DNA of 64,000 nt from CAG-791 sp963596015 (lineage in GTDB: Bacteria > Bacillota > Clostridia > Lachnospirales > Lachnospiraceae). This document shows, one piece after another, positions 35,291 to 44,905 of the stretch; positions within the stretch are counted from its first letter, which is position 1, and the number at the start of each line of letters is the position of its first letter. The notes under the pieces were generated by a model. The model did not search any database, was not told the DNA's origin, and saw only the letters and a program-made list of their open reading frames with translations. Made by a program: the position numbers and the translations under genes. The stretch lies in assembly GCA_963596015.1 (NCBI GenBank), contig CAVBJS010000003.1, positions 31,689-95,688 on the forward strand, given 5' to 3'.

Positions 35291-38200
35291 TTACTCTTCA
35301 TCCTCCGCAGCCTTGATCTCTGCAGTCTTGTAAATGAACTTCACGCTGCTGTTCTCTGTATCGTTTGTATCGGTGAAGGTAGTGTACTCCTTGCCGGCAT
35401 CGGTTACGGCGTTCAGTCTGTCCAGAACATCCTGCACGTTGTCGCCGAAGAGCTCGGTGATCTTCTTGATACCCTCACGGTTGAACTTCTCCATGCCTTC
35501 CATCAGTTCCTTGGCACCGTCGTCAAGCTCTACTGCGCCGTCATCCAACTTAACGATACCGTCCTTGAGCTCGGTAGCACCATCGTCTAAGTCCTTGGTG
35601 CCGTCCTTTAACTTCTGGGCACCATCGTCCAGCTTCTTAGCACCGCTCTGCAGATCTGCCGCACCACTGTCTAACTTGGCTGCACCACTCTGGAGATCTG
35701 TCGCACCGCTGTCAAGCTGCGCCGCACCGCTCTGCAGTGTGCCTGTGCCGCTTTGCAACCTACCTACACCGGCATCCAGCTCCTTGGTACCACTGACTAG
35801 CTGTGTCGTACCGCTCTTGAGCTGATCTGATCCATTCTTAAGGTCATCGCTGCCTGCCTTAAGCTGATCTACGCCGCTCTTTAATGCCCCGGAGCTGGCC
35901 TCCAACTTGCCTGTGCCCTGCTCCAGAGGGATGATAGCCTCTGTCTGCATCTGGGTCAGTCCGGCGTTCAGTGTGGAAAGGATTGTGTTGGTGAAAGTCT
36001 GGATGCCGTCATTAACCTTCTTATTCAGTGTATCCGCACCTGCTTTTAAATTAACCTCCAACGTCGTAAGTCCATCCTGAAGGCCCTTTGCATAAGTAGC
36101 CAGTAACTGAGTGTCATGTACAAGACCGGTAGTTCCGTCTAATTTTTCACCATAGAAGAACTTGCAAAGCTTAGTGGATGCATCCTTGGCTGCCTTTAAT
36201 GCAATTATCTTCTGTGTTTCTTTATCCTGACTCTTCAGACTCTCCACAGTATTCTTCAGTGTCTCGATCTGCTCCTCCAAAAGAGCAGACTGTGCCTTAA
36301 GCGTAGCCACCTTTTCTGTGAGAGCTGTCACATCATCTGCAGCGCTGGCATAGGACTCCACTGCACTGGCAACTGCCTCACTGTCTACGCCACTGCTCTT
36401 GGTGATGGTAGTCGTAACCTTACGCACGCGGCTGCCGGTGCCGGTCTTACCCTCACTGCTGCTCTTTTCAGAAGTCTTGGAAGATGTACTGCCTGCAGCG
36501 GATTCCTTTTTCTCTTCCTTGTTCGTTTTCTCTGCAGAAGCATCATCTGTGCCTTCGTCACTCTTTTCTCCGGAAGCGTCATCTGCAGTTTCTTCTTTAG
36601 AAGTAGACTCTTCTGCTTTATCGGTATTCTCCTGAGAGACATCTTCATTGGAAGAATTTCCCTCAGAAGCGTTTTCAGAGGAATTCTCCTGGGAACCACT
36701 TTCCTCGGTAGATGCATTCTGAGAACCACTTTCCTCGGTGCTGCTTTCCTCGGATGCAGCCTCTTCATTTACCGCAGCTGCCTCGGAATCTCCATTGTCT
36801 GCGGACTGTGTTTCCAATTCTTCTGCCTCAGCCTGTGCAGACTCTAACTCTACATCTTCTGAATAGGAAACTTCCTCGCCGTCTTCTGTCTCCTCGGAGA
36901 CCTCGGATACCTGGCTGATCTGCTCGCCGTTGCCGTTGGCTGCATTGACGGCATTTTGCTTATCACTTTCTGCTTTTGCCTTAGCTCCATTTAATTCCGT
37001 TATTGCTCCGGCTAATGCAGTATCTACATTATTCTTCTGCTCCTGCAGATCAGCAAGCTTACTACTTAAATCTTTTACTACTGTCGTTGTATCGTCCTGA
37101 GATTTGCAATAAGCATCCAGCATCGTATCCAACTGCAGTGCAGTCTTTCCTGCTTCGCTGGTCGCATTGGCTACGGAGGTAGAAAGGCTTACCACTACTC
37201 CCATAGCGTTACTCAGTTTGCTGCCTTCCTTGGTAATGCCGGCGCTGATAGCCTCCTTATATTCCTCCACACCTTCGGTCACACCTTCGGTCACCTTCTT
37301 CTGACCGGCTGTGATCTTTGTAGGCGTGCTGGTCTTAAACTCATCCAGTTTGCTTTGCAGTGTCAGTGTACCATTATGAAGCTTTGTCGCACTCTCCGGC
37401 AGATCTTTTACCTTATCCTGAAGCTGCGTCAGTCCTTCCTGCAGCTTCACTGCACCGCTCTTTAAAGATCCCACACCGTTATCCAGTGTCACGGATTTGT
37501 CTGCCAGTGTCGATGTGCCGGCCTTCAATGTATCCGCACCGCTCTTTAACTGATCCGCGCCGCTCTTTAAGGTAGTGGTACCGCTCTTTAAGGTATCCGT
37601 ACCACTCTTTAAGGAAGCTGTACCACTCTTCAAGGTATCGGTACCATCCTTCAGCTCGACGGTGCCGTCCTTTAACTCACTTGCGCCGTCCTTTAACTTG
37701 GTGGTGCCTTTCTTTAAGCTGTCGGCGCCGTCCTTGAGCTTATCTGCACCGTCCTTTAAGGAAGCAGTGCCCTCCTTTAAGCTCTTGGTGCCCTCTTCCA
37801 GCTGATCTGCGCTGGACTGGAGGGTGTCCATGCTCTCATTCAGATCAGAGGTATCCAGAGTATCTGTCAGATCGATCTCAGAAAGCAGGTTGCTCATGGC
37901 CATGGTCATGGTCATATCCAGCTCGAAGTTAGTGCAGTCTGCGGTGATCTCCACATACTCGGGGATATCCATATCCTCCAGCTTCTGCTTGTAATCCTCG
38001 TCGGTGGCCTTTTTCTTCATGCCCTCGATATCCAGGCTCTCGGTCAGTCCGGGGAATGCCATACCTACTACTACCGTATTCTGACCCTCGGACATGATCT
38101 TACCGTTGGAGACGGAGATGTTGGAGAAGGTATCGCTAGGCAGCAGCACGCCGCTCATCATGGCGAAGGGAACCTTGATCTCGGTGTCCTTGCCGTCGAT

Positions 38201-38782
38201 CTTTACAGTCTCTGTCTGCTTATTCTCGTAGTCGAAACGGATGGTCACACGGCCGCTCTTGCCTGCCAGTTCTTCCGGGGTGATATCCTTGCCGTCCAAC
38301 TGGTAGGAGACTTTTACATCCACCGGCAGCTCCTTGTCTGTGGTGCCCTGGTAGTAGATGTCTGCGCCGTCTGCATTCCAGGTAATGGTGCCGTCTTCGT
38401 TTTCTGTATAATCCTGATAGCCATTGACATTCTCAATGTCCTTCAGGGAAGTCTTGTCGGTGAGGGTGCTGGCACCGTCGCCGTTTTTCAGCCAGTCGCT
38501 GACGATGACCTTATTGGCATTGCCGTTGGCGTCGGCGATGACATATACGGTCTCTTCCTTGCCGCTCTCAGAGCTGTGAGCGGTGCTCTGGTCTGCCATG
38601 GCAGCCATCAGCGCATCCTCTGTCATGGAAGAGCCTTCCGAGGAAGCCTCACTGCTGGTCTGTGTGGTGCTGTCGGTGGCCGTAGAAGCCCCGCAGCCAA
38701 AAAGACTGAAACTCATAGTTACTGTAAGCAATACGGTCAGCAGCTTTGCTGATTTACCTACTGCAAGATTCCACCTTTTCAT
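35291..38782 (-). CDS. Giant lipoprotein with YhgE-like heptad repeats
   Basis: An 1163-aa exported protein with lipobox FSLFGCG (Cys about 30). Two blocks (roughly residues 325-480 and 985-1100) consist of seven-residue repeats of the LKDGADK/LKSGTDT type, as in YhgE/Pip proteins, predicting long helical rods. Between them are coiled coil and a 150-residue Glu/Ser/Asn-rich segment (about 630-790). No C-terminal membrane helices are seen, unlike true YhgE. It follows the MMPL exporter in one operon, so it probably forms an extracytoplasmic partner of that pump. The repeats invite slippage and length variation. Confidence 0.8.
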   Translation of the reverse strand: MKRWNLAVGKSAKLLTVLLTVTMSFSLFGCGASTATDSTTQTSSEASSEGSSMTEDALMAAMADQSTAHSSESGKEETVYVIADANGNANKVIVSDWLKNGDGASTLTDKTSLKDIENVNGYQDYTENEDGTITWNADGADIYYQGTTDKELPVDVKVSYQLDGKDITPEELAGKSGRVTIRFDYENKQTETVKIDGKDTEIKVPFAMMSGVLLPSDTFSNISVSNGKIMSEGQNTVVVGMAFPGLTESLDIEGMKKKATDEDYKQKLEDMDIPEYVEITADCTNFELDMTMTMAMSNLLSEIDLTDTLDTSDLNESMDTLQSSADQLEEGTKSLKEGTASLKDGADKLKDGADSLKKGTTKLKDGASELKDGTVELKDGTDTLKSGTASLKSGTDTLKSGTTTLKSGADQLKSGADTLKAGTSTLADKSVTLDNGVGSLKSGAVKLQEGLTQLQDKVKDLPESATKLHNGTLTLQSKLDEFKTSTPTKITAGQKKVTEGVTEGVEEYKEAISAGITKEGSKLSNAMGVVVSLSTSVANATSEAGKTALQLDTMLDAYCKSQDDTTTVVKDLSSKLADLQEQKNNVDTALAGAITELNGAKAKAESDKQNAVNAANGNGEQISQVSEVSEETEDGEEVSYSEDVELESAQAEAEELETQSADNGDSEAAAVNEEAASEESSTEESGSQNASTEESGSQENSSENASEGNSSNEDVSQENTDKAEESTSKEETADDASGEKSDEGTDDASAEKTNKEEKKESAAGSTSSKTSEKSSSEGKTGTGSRVRKVTTTITKSSGVDSEAVASAVESYASAADDVTALTEKVATLKAQSALLEEQIETLKNTVESLKSQDKETQKIIALKAAKDASTKLCKFFYGEKLDGTTGLVHDTQLLATYAKGLQDGLTTLEVNLKAGADTLNKKVNDGIQTFTNTILSTLNAGLTQMQTEAIIPLEQGTGKLEASSGALKSGVDQLKAGSDDLKNGSDQLKSGTTQLVSGTKELDAGVGRLQSGTGTLQSGAAQLDSGATDLQSGAAKLDSGAADLQSGAKKLDDGAQKLKDGTKDLDDGATELKDGIVKLDDGAVELDDGAKELMEGMEKFNREGIKKITELFGDNVQDVLDRLNAVTDAGKEYTTFTDTNDTENSSVKFIYKTAEIKAAEDEE

Positions 38783-38796
38783 GATTTACCTCCATA

Positions 38797-38860
38797 TGCT
38801 GCAACCTATTGCAGCTGCACGAGGAGAATTTCGCGAAGGCGAATTCTCCGATGTGATCAC
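38797..38860 (-). repeat. Double-hairpin leader element, copy before giant lipoprotein
   Basis: Minus-strand GGAGAATTCGC/GCGAAATTCTCC hairpin and a GCTGCAAT/GTTGCAGC hairpin directly before AGGAGGT-like ribosome-binding site and ATG 38782. Further upstream (38866-38960) lie two more hairpins (CCCAGGAA/TTCCTGGG and AAGAGATCATC/GATAATCTCTT) and a lone CCGCAATA/TTGCGG stem, filling the gap to the MMPL stop. Confidence 0.8.
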
Positions 38861-38963
38861 CCAGGAAGGCTGCCTCACAGCATTCCTGGGATCAAAAGAG
38901 ATTATCATCAGATGATCTCTTTTGATCTGCCTCTTTCTGCCGCAACTTATTGCGGTTACACTC

Positions 38964-41027
38964 TTAACTGTTCTTGGGCTTCATTGTCGTCTTGCCGATG
39001 ATCTTATCAAAGATCAGCAGCATAGCCGGCAGTACAAAGATTACCATTACCATACTGATCAGGGCGCCTCTTGCCATCAGGATGCAAAGAGAACTGATCA
39101 TGTCGATGTTGGAATACATACCTACACCGAAGGTAGCTGCAAAGAAGGACAATGCGCTGACCATAATGGATTTGGCACTGGTCTGGCAGGCGATCTCCAC
39201 GGCTGTCTTCTTATCCTGGCCCGCTGCACGCTCTCTCCGGTAACGGGTGGTCATCAGGATCGCATAGTCTACGGTGGATCCTAACTGGATCGTACCGATA
39301 ACGATGGAAGCGATGAAAGGAATCGTGGTACCGGTATAGTAAGGAATACCCATGTTGATAAAGATAGCCACCTCAATGACAGATACCAGGATCACCGGCA
39401 GGGAGATTGAACGGAATACGAACAGGATGATGACGAAGATGATGATGATGGACACCGCACTTACCGTATTAAAATCGGTATTGGTGATCTCGATCAGATC
39501 CTTGGTACAAGGTGCCTCACCGATCAGCATGGAATTGCTGTCATATCCCTTGGCGATATTGGCCAGCTCCGTACACTGGGCATTGACCTCGTCGCTGGCG
39601 GTAGCATATTCGGAACCGATCAGCAATATCTGCCAGTTGTCATTCATCAGAGAGCTGCTCAGCTCATCCGGGATCAAAGCGTCCGGGATGGAACCACTCT
39701 TAATGGTATTAAAGCCCAGCACCCATTTGACACCGTCTAACTTCTGCATTTCCTTTGCCATGCTCTGGACTTCTTTTTCCGATACGTCCGCATTCAGCAT
39801 CAGCATGTGGGTCGCGCCCATATGGAACTTTTCATCCAGTTCCTCATTGGCCTGAATACTTGCCAATGTCTTGGGAAGGGTCTTATCCAGGTTGTAGTAA
39901 ACGCTGGTGTTTTTATATCCGAACAGTGCCGGGAACAGCACGATCACAAACAGAATCACGAATAACTTGTAATGTTTAACAGCGATCTTTCCTACGCCGC
40001 CGATATCGGGCATCAGAGGCTTGTGCTTGGTCTTGGTCAGTGCCTTGTCAAATACCAGGATCAGGGAAGGCAGGACGGTGATGCAGGCGATAACGCCGAA
40101 TACCACGCCCTTTGCCATGACGATACCAAGGTCAAGTCCCAGGGTGAAGCTCATGAAGCACAGGGCGATAAAACCGGCCACGGTGGTAATGGAGCTACCT
40201 ACTACAGAAGAAATGGTAGAAACAATGGCATTTTCCATCGCCTTCTTTTTATCGGTGGTAGTCAACTGCTCTTCCTCGTAGCTGTGCCAGAGGAAAATGG
40301 AGTAATCCATGGTAACGCCCAGCTGCAGTACCGCAGCCAGGGCCTTGGTGATGTAGGAAATGGATCCTAACATCATGTTGGTTCCCAGGTTATAGACAAT
40401 GGCAATACCGATGCTGGCCAGAAACAGGAAGGGGATCAGGAAAGAATCCATGGTCAGAGACAATACGATGCAGGAGAGCACCACGGCGATAGCCACATAA
40501 ATAGGTGCCTCGGAATTGGAAAGGTCTCTGGTATCCACCAGCACGGCGGTCATGCCTGCTAAGAAGCAATCCTTATCGGCGATCTTGCGGATCTCCTGTA
40601 CCGCCTCCATGGTGCCGTCTGAAGATGTGGTATCGTCAAACAGGATGAACATCATGGTGGCATCACCATTGTTAAAGGTGTTGTAGATCTCATCCGGCAG
40701 CATTTCCATAGGAATGGACAGATCCATGACGGAGTCATACCAGATGACGTCCTTGACGTGATCTACCTGTTCGATCTTGGCCTTCAGCGCCGATACGTCT
40801 TTTTCCTCCATGCCCTCTACCACGAACATGGAAAAGGCGCCCGTCCCGAACTCTTCCTTCAGGATGTCCTGTCCCTTCATGGTGTCGATCTCCTCAGGCA
40901 GGTAGCTGAGCATATCGTAATTGACTTTTGTGTTGATGTAGCCGATCCCCGAGGGAATCAGGAGCAGAAAAGCCAGAATCAGAATCGGAACTCTGAGTTT
41001 GACTACTGCTTTGGCAAACCTTTGCAT
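38964..41027 (-). CDS. MMPL/RND-family exporter
   Basis: A 687-aa membrane transporter with two copies of helix-large loop-five helices, the MMPL arrangement. Seen are VTMDYSIFLWHSYEEE near residue 240 and its counterpart STVDYAILMTTRYRRE near 600, holding the proton-relay Asp-Tyr pairs. Lipids, peptides or drugs are typical cargo; not determinable here. GGAGGAGAGG precedes ATG 41027. It leads an operon with the giant lipoprotein and diverges from a TetR gene; two palindromes sit on its promoter. Confidence 0.92.
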   Translation of the reverse strand: MQRFAKAVVKLRVPILILAFLLLIPSGIGYINTKVNYDMLSYLPEEIDTMKGQDILKEEFGTGAFSMFVVEGMEEKDVSALKAKIEQVDHVKDVIWYDSVMDLSIPMEMLPDEIYNTFNNGDATMMFILFDDTTSSDGTMEAVQEIRKIADKDCFLAGMTAVLVDTRDLSNSEAPIYVAIAVVLSCIVLSLTMDSFLIPFLFLASIGIAIVYNLGTNMMLGSISYITKALAAVLQLGVTMDYSIFLWHSYEEEQLTTTDKKKAMENAIVSTISSVVGSSITTVAGFIALCFMSFTLGLDLGIVMAKGVVFGVIACITVLPSLILVFDKALTKTKHKPLMPDIGGVGKIAVKHYKLFVILFVIVLFPALFGYKNTSVYYNLDKTLPKTLASIQANEELDEKFHMGATHMLMLNADVSEKEVQSMAKEMQKLDGVKWVLGFNTIKSGSIPDALIPDELSSSLMNDNWQILLIGSEYATASDEVNAQCTELANIAKGYDSNSMLIGEAPCTKDLIEITNTDFNTVSAVSIIIIFVIILFVFRSISLPVILVSVIEVAIFINMGIPYYTGTTIPFIASIVIGTIQLGSTVDYAILMTTRYRRERAAGQDKKTAVEIACQTSAKSIMVSALSFFAATFGVGMYSNIDMISSLCILMARGALISMVMVIFVLPAMLLIFDKIIGKTTMKPKNS

Positions 41028-41227
41028 TCTTCCTCTCCTCCTTATTACTGTAACCAATGCCGTGTGCGTTTGTGCTGCGTCTGCGATGGCCTTACGACTG
41101 CATCTGCATCACACACCCGTTTGGATCGTGTCTGCTTTTGCTTTCGCACTGCCATTGCGGCCCTTTGGCTTTGACATCGCTTTAATATCCTTAACGCTTG
41201 CATTCCCGGCAGGTATGGTTTATATTT

Positions 41228-41242
41228 ATGACCATCGGTCAT
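41228..41242. promoter_or_regulatory. TetR-type operator 1
   Basis: Palindrome ATGACC-ATC-GGTCAT located just downstream of the expected MMPL transcription start. Confidence 0.65.
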
Positions 41243-41260
41243 TTATATTTCCCGCAAAAA

Positions 41261-41289
41261 GTTATAGCACAGAAATGACTGATGGTCAA
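41261..41289 (-). promoter_or_regulatory. MMPL operon promoter overlapping operator 2
   Basis: On the minus strand TTGACC (41289-41284), 17 bp, TATAAC (41266-41261). The -35 box is part of a second palindrome, TGACT-GAT-GGTCA (41276-41288), nearly the same as operator 1, 47 bp away. A repressor bound at both would shut the promoter. The rest of the 524-bp gap holds the MMPL leader and, on the plus strand, TATAAT at 41360 as a likely -10 for the TetR gene. Confidence 0.7.
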
Positions 41290-41551
41290 TAATTTACTTT
41301 GTTAATTCTTTCTAAATTAATGGTACAAATTTTGTAAAATGTGCAAATAACCAGTAAGATATAATGTAAATAGGAAAAGAATGAAGACGATCTAAAGCAA
41401 TGGGGCCCTGCTGTGATTTCATGGAAATCCCCGCTGCTGATGTTGCTAGTGCTAATGGGACTTGTTATTGGCATCCATAGCCGATCCACAGCCGGATTCG
41501 CCGACACTTTTTTCCTGACAGATCTGTAATAAAGTAGTAAAAGAGGTAATC

Positions 41552-42487
41552 ATGACAGCTGCCAGCCCCAATCACACCTCTGCCGGAAAGCCCCTTGGCA
41601 AGGCAGAATTAAATAAGAGACTAAAAAAAGAGGCCCTTCTGCGCACCGCCTTTGATCTTTTCACCAAAAAAGGCATCACAGAGACCTCTATTTCTGATAT
41701 TGTAAAGGAAGCCGGTGTCGCAAAGGGCACCTTTTATCTTTATTTCAAGGACAAGATCGATCTGCGCAATCTCCTGATCTCCGACCGGGCGGGGCAGCTT
41801 TTTACCCACGCCTACGACAGGGGTAAAACCATGTTAACGGACGACGCGCCTTTAGTGGACAAGATCATCTGTCTGGCCGATGACATCATCGACCAGCTCA
41901 ACGCCGATAAATCCCTGCTGAATTTCATCTCCAAGAATCTAAGCTGGGGCATCTTCAAAAACGAAATGGTGCATTCATCTGACAACGGGGTGGACTTTGC
42001 CTCTATATTTGAAGAGAGCTTCCGACTCTCTCCTATTAAATATAAGAATCCCGAGGTCATGGTGTTCATGCTCATCGAACTGATCAGCTCCACCTGCTAC
42101 AGTTCCATCCTCTACAACGAGCCTCTGCCCATAGAAGAGCTGAAGCCCTATCTGTTCCGGGCTATTCGTGACATTATGCACAGCCAGGAGCTGCCCGGGG
42201 AGGAGACTACTTCCGTAAATGAAGTTGCTTCTATAAATGAGACTGCTTCTGTAAGTAAGACTGCTTCTGTAAATGAAGCTGCGTCCGTAAGTGAGACTGC
42301 TTCTGTAAGTGAGGCTGCGTCCGTAAATGAAGCTGCGTCCGTAAGTGAGGCTGCGTCTGTAAATGAGACTGCTTCCGTAAGTGAAACTGCGTCTGTAAAT
42401 GAGACTGCTTCTATAAGTGAGACTGCGTCCGTAAGTGAAACTGCGTCTGTAAATGAAAGTGCTTCCATAATTGAGACTGCTTCTTAA
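41552..42487 (+). CDS. TetR-family regulator with hexapeptide-repeat tail
   Basis: A 311-aa protein. Residues 20-80 are a TetR helix-turn-helix (TAFDLFTKKGITETSISDIV, then AGVAKGTFYLYFKDKIDL) and residues 80-215 the ligand/dimer domain, ending where TetR proteins normally end. From residue 219 on there are 15 copies of a six-residue unit, TASVSE/AASVNE-like, encoded by an exact 18-bp tandem repeat (42206-42475). AAAGAGG precedes ATG 41552. It diverges from the MMPL operon and probably represses it at the palindromes near 41.2 kb. The tail's role is unknown. Confidence 0.9.
   Translation: MTAASPNHTSAGKPLGKAELNKRLKKEALLRTAFDLFTKKGITETSISDIVKEAGVAKGTFYLYFKDKIDLRNLLISDRAGQLFTHAYDRGKTMLTDDAPLVDKIICLADDIIDQLNADKSLLNFISKNLSWGIFKNEMVHSSDNGVDFASIFEESFRLSPIKYKNPEVMVFMLIELISSTCYSSILYNEPLPIEELKPYLFRAIRDIMHSQELPGEETTSVNEVASINETASVSKTASVNEAASVSETASVSEAASVNEAASVSEAASVNETASVSETASVNETASISETASVSETASVNESASIIETAS
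42206..42484 (+). repeat. Fifteen 18-bp tandem repeats encoding the TetR tail
   Basis: Units such as ACTGCTTCTGTAAGTGAG repeat in frame, with third-position and Ser/Asn, Thr/Ala changes between copies. Being a multiple of three, copy-number changes would alter tail length without breaking the frame. Confidence 0.9.
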
Positions 42488-42561
42488 GTGAAACCGGCCA
42501 GAGGCCCCGTCAAGGATACGCCGAAAACGTAAACCGTAAAATGTAAAACGAGGTGATCACA

Positions 42562-44742
42562 ATGGCAATACTATTTGATCCGGGTAAAAAAATATTTTCC
42601 CTGCATACAGCCCATACCACCTATGAGATGCAGGTGGATGCTCTGGGATATCTGCTGCATCTGTACTATGGCGAGAAAACATACAGTCCCATGGACTATG
42701 TGTTAACCTATGCGGATCGGGGATTTTCCGGTAACCCCTATGCCGCCGGCATGGACCGGACCTATTCCCTGGATGCCCTGCCCCAGGAATATCCTTCTCT
42801 GGGAACCGGAGATTACCGTAATGCTGCACTGAAGATCAAAAACGAAAATGGTGTGGAAAGTGCAGATCTGCTTTTCAAAAGCTATGAGATCCGCGATGGC
42901 AAATATACACTGCAGGGGCTTCCGGCCGTCTGGGCAAACGAAGCACAGGCCCAGACCCTGGAGATCGTGCTGGCAGATGAAAACGCCCATGTGGAAGTAC
43001 ATCTGCTGTATGGCGTTTTAGAAGATATCGATATCCTTACCCGCAGCGTCCTGATCAAAAATACGGGAACGGGACAGATCACCGTTGAAAAAGCGGCCGC
43101 CGCCTGCCTGGACTTTGTGCAGGGAGATTTTGACGTGCTGCGTTTTTACGGAAAACACGCCATGGAGCGAGATCTGGAGCGTACTCCCTTAGGACACGGA
43201 ACCATCTCCTTTGGCAGCCGCAGAGGTACCTCCAGTCATCAGTACAATCCGGCTGTGATCCTGGCGGAAAAAGGGACTACAGAGACCGCCGGCAGCTGCT
43301 ATGGAATGCTGTTTGTCTACAGCGGGAATTTCTCCTGTGAAGCAGAGAAAGACCAGTATGATCAGACCAGACTGCTTTTGGGTTTAAATGAAGAGCTGTT
43401 CTCCTATCCCCTTGCCGAAGGCGAGACCTTTACGGTGCCGGAAGTGATCCTGTCCTATTCTGCCAACGGCCTGTCCGCTCTTTCCCAGCAGTACCATACC
43501 GGCATCCGTGATCACGTATGCCGCAGCAAGTATGTCCATATGCAGCGACCGGTGCTGATCAACAGCTGGGAAGCCGCTTATTTTGATTTCACGGGAGATA
43601 CTATCGTAGATCTGGCCAAAGAAGCCGCTTCCCTTGGCATCGATATGGTGGTAATGGATGACGGCTGGTTCGGGAAACGAAACGATGATAATTCTTCGCT
43701 GGGAGACTGGCAGGTCAATGAAGAAAAGCTGGGCGGCAATCTGTCCCAGCTGATCAACCGGGTTCATGCACAGGGAGTTAAATTCGGCATCTGGATCGAG
43801 CCGGAGATGGTCAATGAGGACAGCGCGCTGTACCAGGCGCATCCGGACTGGGCCATCCGGATCCCCGGGAAAAAGCCTGTGCGGTCCAGAAACCAGCTGC
43901 TGCTGGATTTTTCCAGAAAAGAAGTGCGGGATCATATCTTTGATCAGATCTGCGCCGTGCTGGATCAGGGCAGCATCGATTATGTCAAGTGGGATATGAA
44001 CCGCAGCATGGCGGATGTCTATGCCGGTAATCTTACCTATGATTATGTGCTGGGAGTTTATGATTTCCTGGAGCGGTTGTGCAGTCGCTATCCGGACCTT
44101 CTGCTGGAGGGATGCAGCGGCGGCGGTGGCCGGTTTGATGCAGGCATGCTTTATTACTCTCCCCAGATCTGGTGCAGCGATAACACCGATGCCATTAACC
44201 GCACCAGGATCCAGTACGGAACCTCCTTTTTCTATCCGGTTTGCACTATGGGCGCCCATGTTTCCGCGGTGCCCAATCATCAGACCGGCCGGATAACAAG
44301 CTTCCATACCCGTGGCGTGACAGCTATGGCAGGCACCTTCGGCTATGAATTAAATCCCGCCCTGTTATCCGAAGCGGAGAAGCAGCAGATCAGACAGCAG
44401 ATCAAAACGTTTAAAAAGTATGAAATGCTCATTAACGCCGGAACTTACTGGCGACTGTCTGATCCCTTTACGGATGAGATCGCGGCATGGATGTCTGTTT
44501 CAAAGGAAAAGGATCAGGCACTGGTCAGCGTAGTGCGTCTTACGGCGGAGGCCAATCAGGCCACGGTTTATGTCCGTCTGCAGGGATTAAAGCCCCAGAC
44601 CATGTATGTCGAAGAACGAAGCGGCAAAGTATATTCCGGTGCAGCCCTTATGTATGCGGGAATCCCGCTGCCGCCCTTTACCCAGGAATATGAAGCATAT
44701 CAGTTCGCTTTCACAGAACTGAAAGAGACTGCAAAGATCTGA
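42562..44742 (+). CDS. Alpha-galactosidase, GH36
   Basis: A 726-aa cytoplasmic enzyme hydrolysing alpha-galactosides such as raffinose or melibiose. The N-terminal beta-supersandwich is followed by a (beta/alpha)8 domain with MDDGWFGKRND near residue 365, the nucleophile in YVKWDMNRS near 478, and the acid/base Asp in WCSDNTDAINR near 545. Length is typical of clostridial GH36. ATG 42562 follows GAGGTGATC; an in-frame GTG at 42553 overlaps that site. It ends at a strong terminator and appears monocistronic. Confidence 0.95.
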   Translation: MAILFDPGKKIFSLHTAHTTYEMQVDALGYLLHLYYGEKTYSPMDYVLTYADRGFSGNPYAAGMDRTYSLDALPQEYPSLGTGDYRNAALKIKNENGVESADLLFKSYEIRDGKYTLQGLPAVWANEAQAQTLEIVLADENAHVEVHLLYGVLEDIDILTRSVLIKNTGTGQITVEKAAAACLDFVQGDFDVLRFYGKHAMERDLERTPLGHGTISFGSRRGTSSHQYNPAVILAEKGTTETAGSCYGMLFVYSGNFSCEAEKDQYDQTRLLLGLNEELFSYPLAEGETFTVPEVILSYSANGLSALSQQYHTGIRDHVCRSKYVHMQRPVLINSWEAAYFDFTGDTIVDLAKEAASLGIDMVVMDDGWFGKRNDDNSSLGDWQVNEEKLGGNLSQLINRVHAQGVKFGIWIEPEMVNEDSALYQAHPDWAIRIPGKKPVRSRNQLLLDFSRKEVRDHIFDQICAVLDQGSIDYVKWDMNRSMADVYAGNLTYDYVLGVYDFLERLCSRYPDLLLEGCSGGGGRFDAGMLYYSPQIWCSDNTDAINRTRIQYGTSFFYPVCTMGAHVSAVPNHQTGRITSFHTRGVTAMAGTFGYELNPALLSEAEKQQIRQQIKTFKKYEMLINAGTYWRLSDPFTDEIAAWMSVSKEKDQALVSVVRLTAEANQATVYVRLQGLKPQTMYVEERSGKVYSGAALMYAGIPLPPFTQEYEAYQFAFTELKETAKI

Positions 44743-44765
44743 TAAGATGCAGTTGTAAATAAAAA

Positions 44766-44806
44766 GAGAACTGTCAATGTGCAATGCATTGGCAGTTCTC
44801 TTTTTT
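44766..44806 (+). terminator. Terminator of the alpha-galactosidase gene
   Basis: Stem GAGAACTGTCAATG/CATTGGCAGTTCTC followed by TTTTTT, 24 bp after the stop. Confidence 0.92.
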
Positions 44807-44830
44807 ATTGTACGACCTGTGCGATATCTT

Positions 44831-44905
44831 TCCTTATTTCGCTTTTCTCTGTCTTTTCTTATTTTGCTTTTCTCCGTCTTTCCTTACTTCGCTTTTCTCT
44901 GTCTC
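44831..44905 (-). repeat. Three 25-bp tandem repeats at the 3' end of the TVP38 gene
   Basis: Units of 25 bp containing TTCGCTTTTCTCTGTCT start at 44831, 44856 and 44881. The last contains the stop codon and final codons (RQRKAK); each upstream unit would add the same ending and a stop, so the repeat is a duplicated gene end. Confidence 0.75.

Noticed and set aside
35334..37805. Several plus-strand frames opposite the giant lipoprotein
   Set aside because: They mirror its heptad repeats (LFKxSVP-type repeats) and have no start signals.
41414..41530. Small membrane peptide frame (GTG start) just before the TetR gene
   Set aside because: A hydrophobic stretch is present but there is no convincing ribosome-binding site; too weak to annotate.
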